Positions 63,021-64,000 of a DNA stretch of 64,000 bases are shown piece by piece. Origin of the DNA: Limnephilus marmoratus (lineage: Eukaryota; Arthropoda; Insecta; Trichoptera; Limnephilidae). Positions within the stretch are counted from its first letter, which is position 1; every line of letters starts with the position of its first letter. A model generated the notes under the pieces. That model had not been told where the DNA came from. It ran no database searches and worked only from the letters and a program-made list of their open reading frames with translations. The DNA is taken from positions 13,961,337-14,025,336 of the forward strand of contig OU862931.1 in assembly GCA_917880885.1 (NCBI GenBank), written 5' to 3'. Position numbers and translations under genes: made by a program.

Positions 63021-63569
63021 GACAGATAATAATCACACGGCGACGTTACACACATCAAAAAAGTTCATTTAGAAATTGATTTCTTTTACTCGTATTAAAT
63101 TTTTTGAGAAAATTAGTTTCAAGTTGAAAAATGAGAGAGTGAATAACAAAGTAGTAGAATTGTGTGGCATTTCTTCCTCTCTGCCTACCCCACGATTATT
63201 TAGTTGTTGATGTGTTTTTGTTAAAGTAAAATGCACAAAAAGTGCAGTGTTAATATTGCTTCACAATATTACGTAGAACTTTGTCGTAGTAAGGTCGGGC
63301 AGCTTGTAATAACCGATATTACGTCCGTAACTATTCACCGTGAGGCAACCAATATTGAACCATAAAATCATTCATGCAGATCCTATCAAAATCCCAGTGA
63401 CAATTTCCTCGTGTGGCCTAACAAATTGAATATGTTAGTTAGTCCAGTGGTCAAAAGATATGAGTTCCTACATAGACCTCAAAGGTTCAATAGGTACTCC
63501 ACCAACCAAGTCTTACATCAGTGCACAACTGTACAAGCAACGTATTCCGCTTATTATGATGGTAATATG
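63021..63569. other. Unassigned stretch
   Basis: No recognised feature. Confidence 0.3.
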
Positions 63570-64000
63570 TTTTTTTTTTTTTTAAATTAACTCGACACAG
63601 GAGACCCTGAGGAAAATGATTTCCCTCAGGGCCTATGTCATCTGGGATGCTGTGTGGAGGGTCTTTTTGAGAAGAGGATGGAATGAACATTGGTCTTGAA
63701 GAGACCCATGTTGTAGGAAGGAGGAAACACAGAGGCCGGCAAATCATTCCACAGCCGAGCTGTTGAACACAAGAATGACCCGTTCTCATGTGACAGATTT
63801 CAACCGTGTACATATTGTTGGGCACGCGTTTGGCGTGTTTCCCGACTGTGCACAAAGCCAAAGCCAAAGGGATCAATGACACTAGTTCCTCGGAGCATTT
63901 TACATTGAAATACCGGTAGAGCAAGGGTAGCATTTCCACCCGACGCCTGTGCTCTAAATATTGCAATCCGTCTGCTAAATTAGGAGAATCTATCAGACGA
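63570..64000 (-). pseudogene. CR1-like LINE C-terminal ORF, copy 5 (runs off the window)
   Basis: A-tail (T run 63570-63583), tail hairpin (GACCCTGAGGAAAATGATTT) and, on the minus strand, YLEHRRRVEMLPLLYRYFN, KCSEELVSLIPLA, YTVEICHMRTGHS before a frameshift into MICRPLCFLL... Same family as 58958-59562. The 5' part lies beyond the window. Confidence 0.75.

Overview
This 64 kb window looks like repeat-packed nuclear DNA from an arthropod, most likely an insect and probably a moth or butterfly. The DNA is AT-rich. It holds jockey-, CR1-, RTE- and R1-type non-LTR retrotransposons, a BEL/Pao LTR element, a mariner remnant, Helitron-like ends of the insect type (TC...TATTATAAA at one end, ...GAAGCCCGGG...CTAG at the other), tRNA-headed SINEs, and dispersed repeats that I recall from lepidopteran genomes. 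I found no host protein gene, no rRNA gene, no intact tRNA gene, no CRISPR array and no prokaryotic operon. Nearly every real coding stretch is transposon-derived.

Layout. 1-5.7 kb: a candidate solo LTR, a SINE head, a jockey-type tail, and hammerhead-ribozyme-like motifs of the Penelope type. 5.76-8.43 kb: a Helitron-like element filled with about 2.4 kb of repeats made of 5-bp-phased TTC/GAA units, that is, heat-shock-element arrays. 9-16 kb: LINE ends, the best hammerhead motif (9840-9875), a TA-flanked TIR element, an R1-like insertion with a 14-bp target duplication, and a long palindrome with a GC-rich loop. 17-25 kb: a jockey-type reverse transcriptase, a solo LTR with a 4-bp duplication, a second Helitron-like element, a TIR MITE, CR1-like tails and long hairpins. 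25.6-33.1 kb: a three-level nest, with a BEL/Pao element (identical-length 417-bp LTRs, 5-bp duplication) inside a jockey-type LINE that itself lies inside another LINE remnant. 33-42 kb: GC-rich tandem repeats, another hammerhead motif, and an R1-like element (37023-41100, 13-bp duplication) whose RT core is replaced by a promoter-like and tandem-repeat segment. 42.2-46.6 kb: the least decayed LINE, with a 996-codon endonuclease-RT ORF preceded by a second endonuclease-like ORF that has lost most active-site residues, and by a zinc-knuckle gag remnant. 47-64 kb: inverted copies of earlier families, a hAT-like element with 76-bp repeats, RTE, CR1 and RLE-type LINE tails, a deleted mariner, more Penelope-type motifs and a large foldback.

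The pieces do not form a pathway. Their relations are those of parasites: SINE-like elements share the 3' tail of the CR1-like LINE, MITEs and Helitrons carry no transposase here, and insertions sit inside insertions on both strands. The four most interesting features are the heat-shock-element array inside a Helitron-like element, the set of hammerhead-like motifs, the dead-endonuclease ORF, and the promoter plus 154-bp repeats inside the R1-like element.
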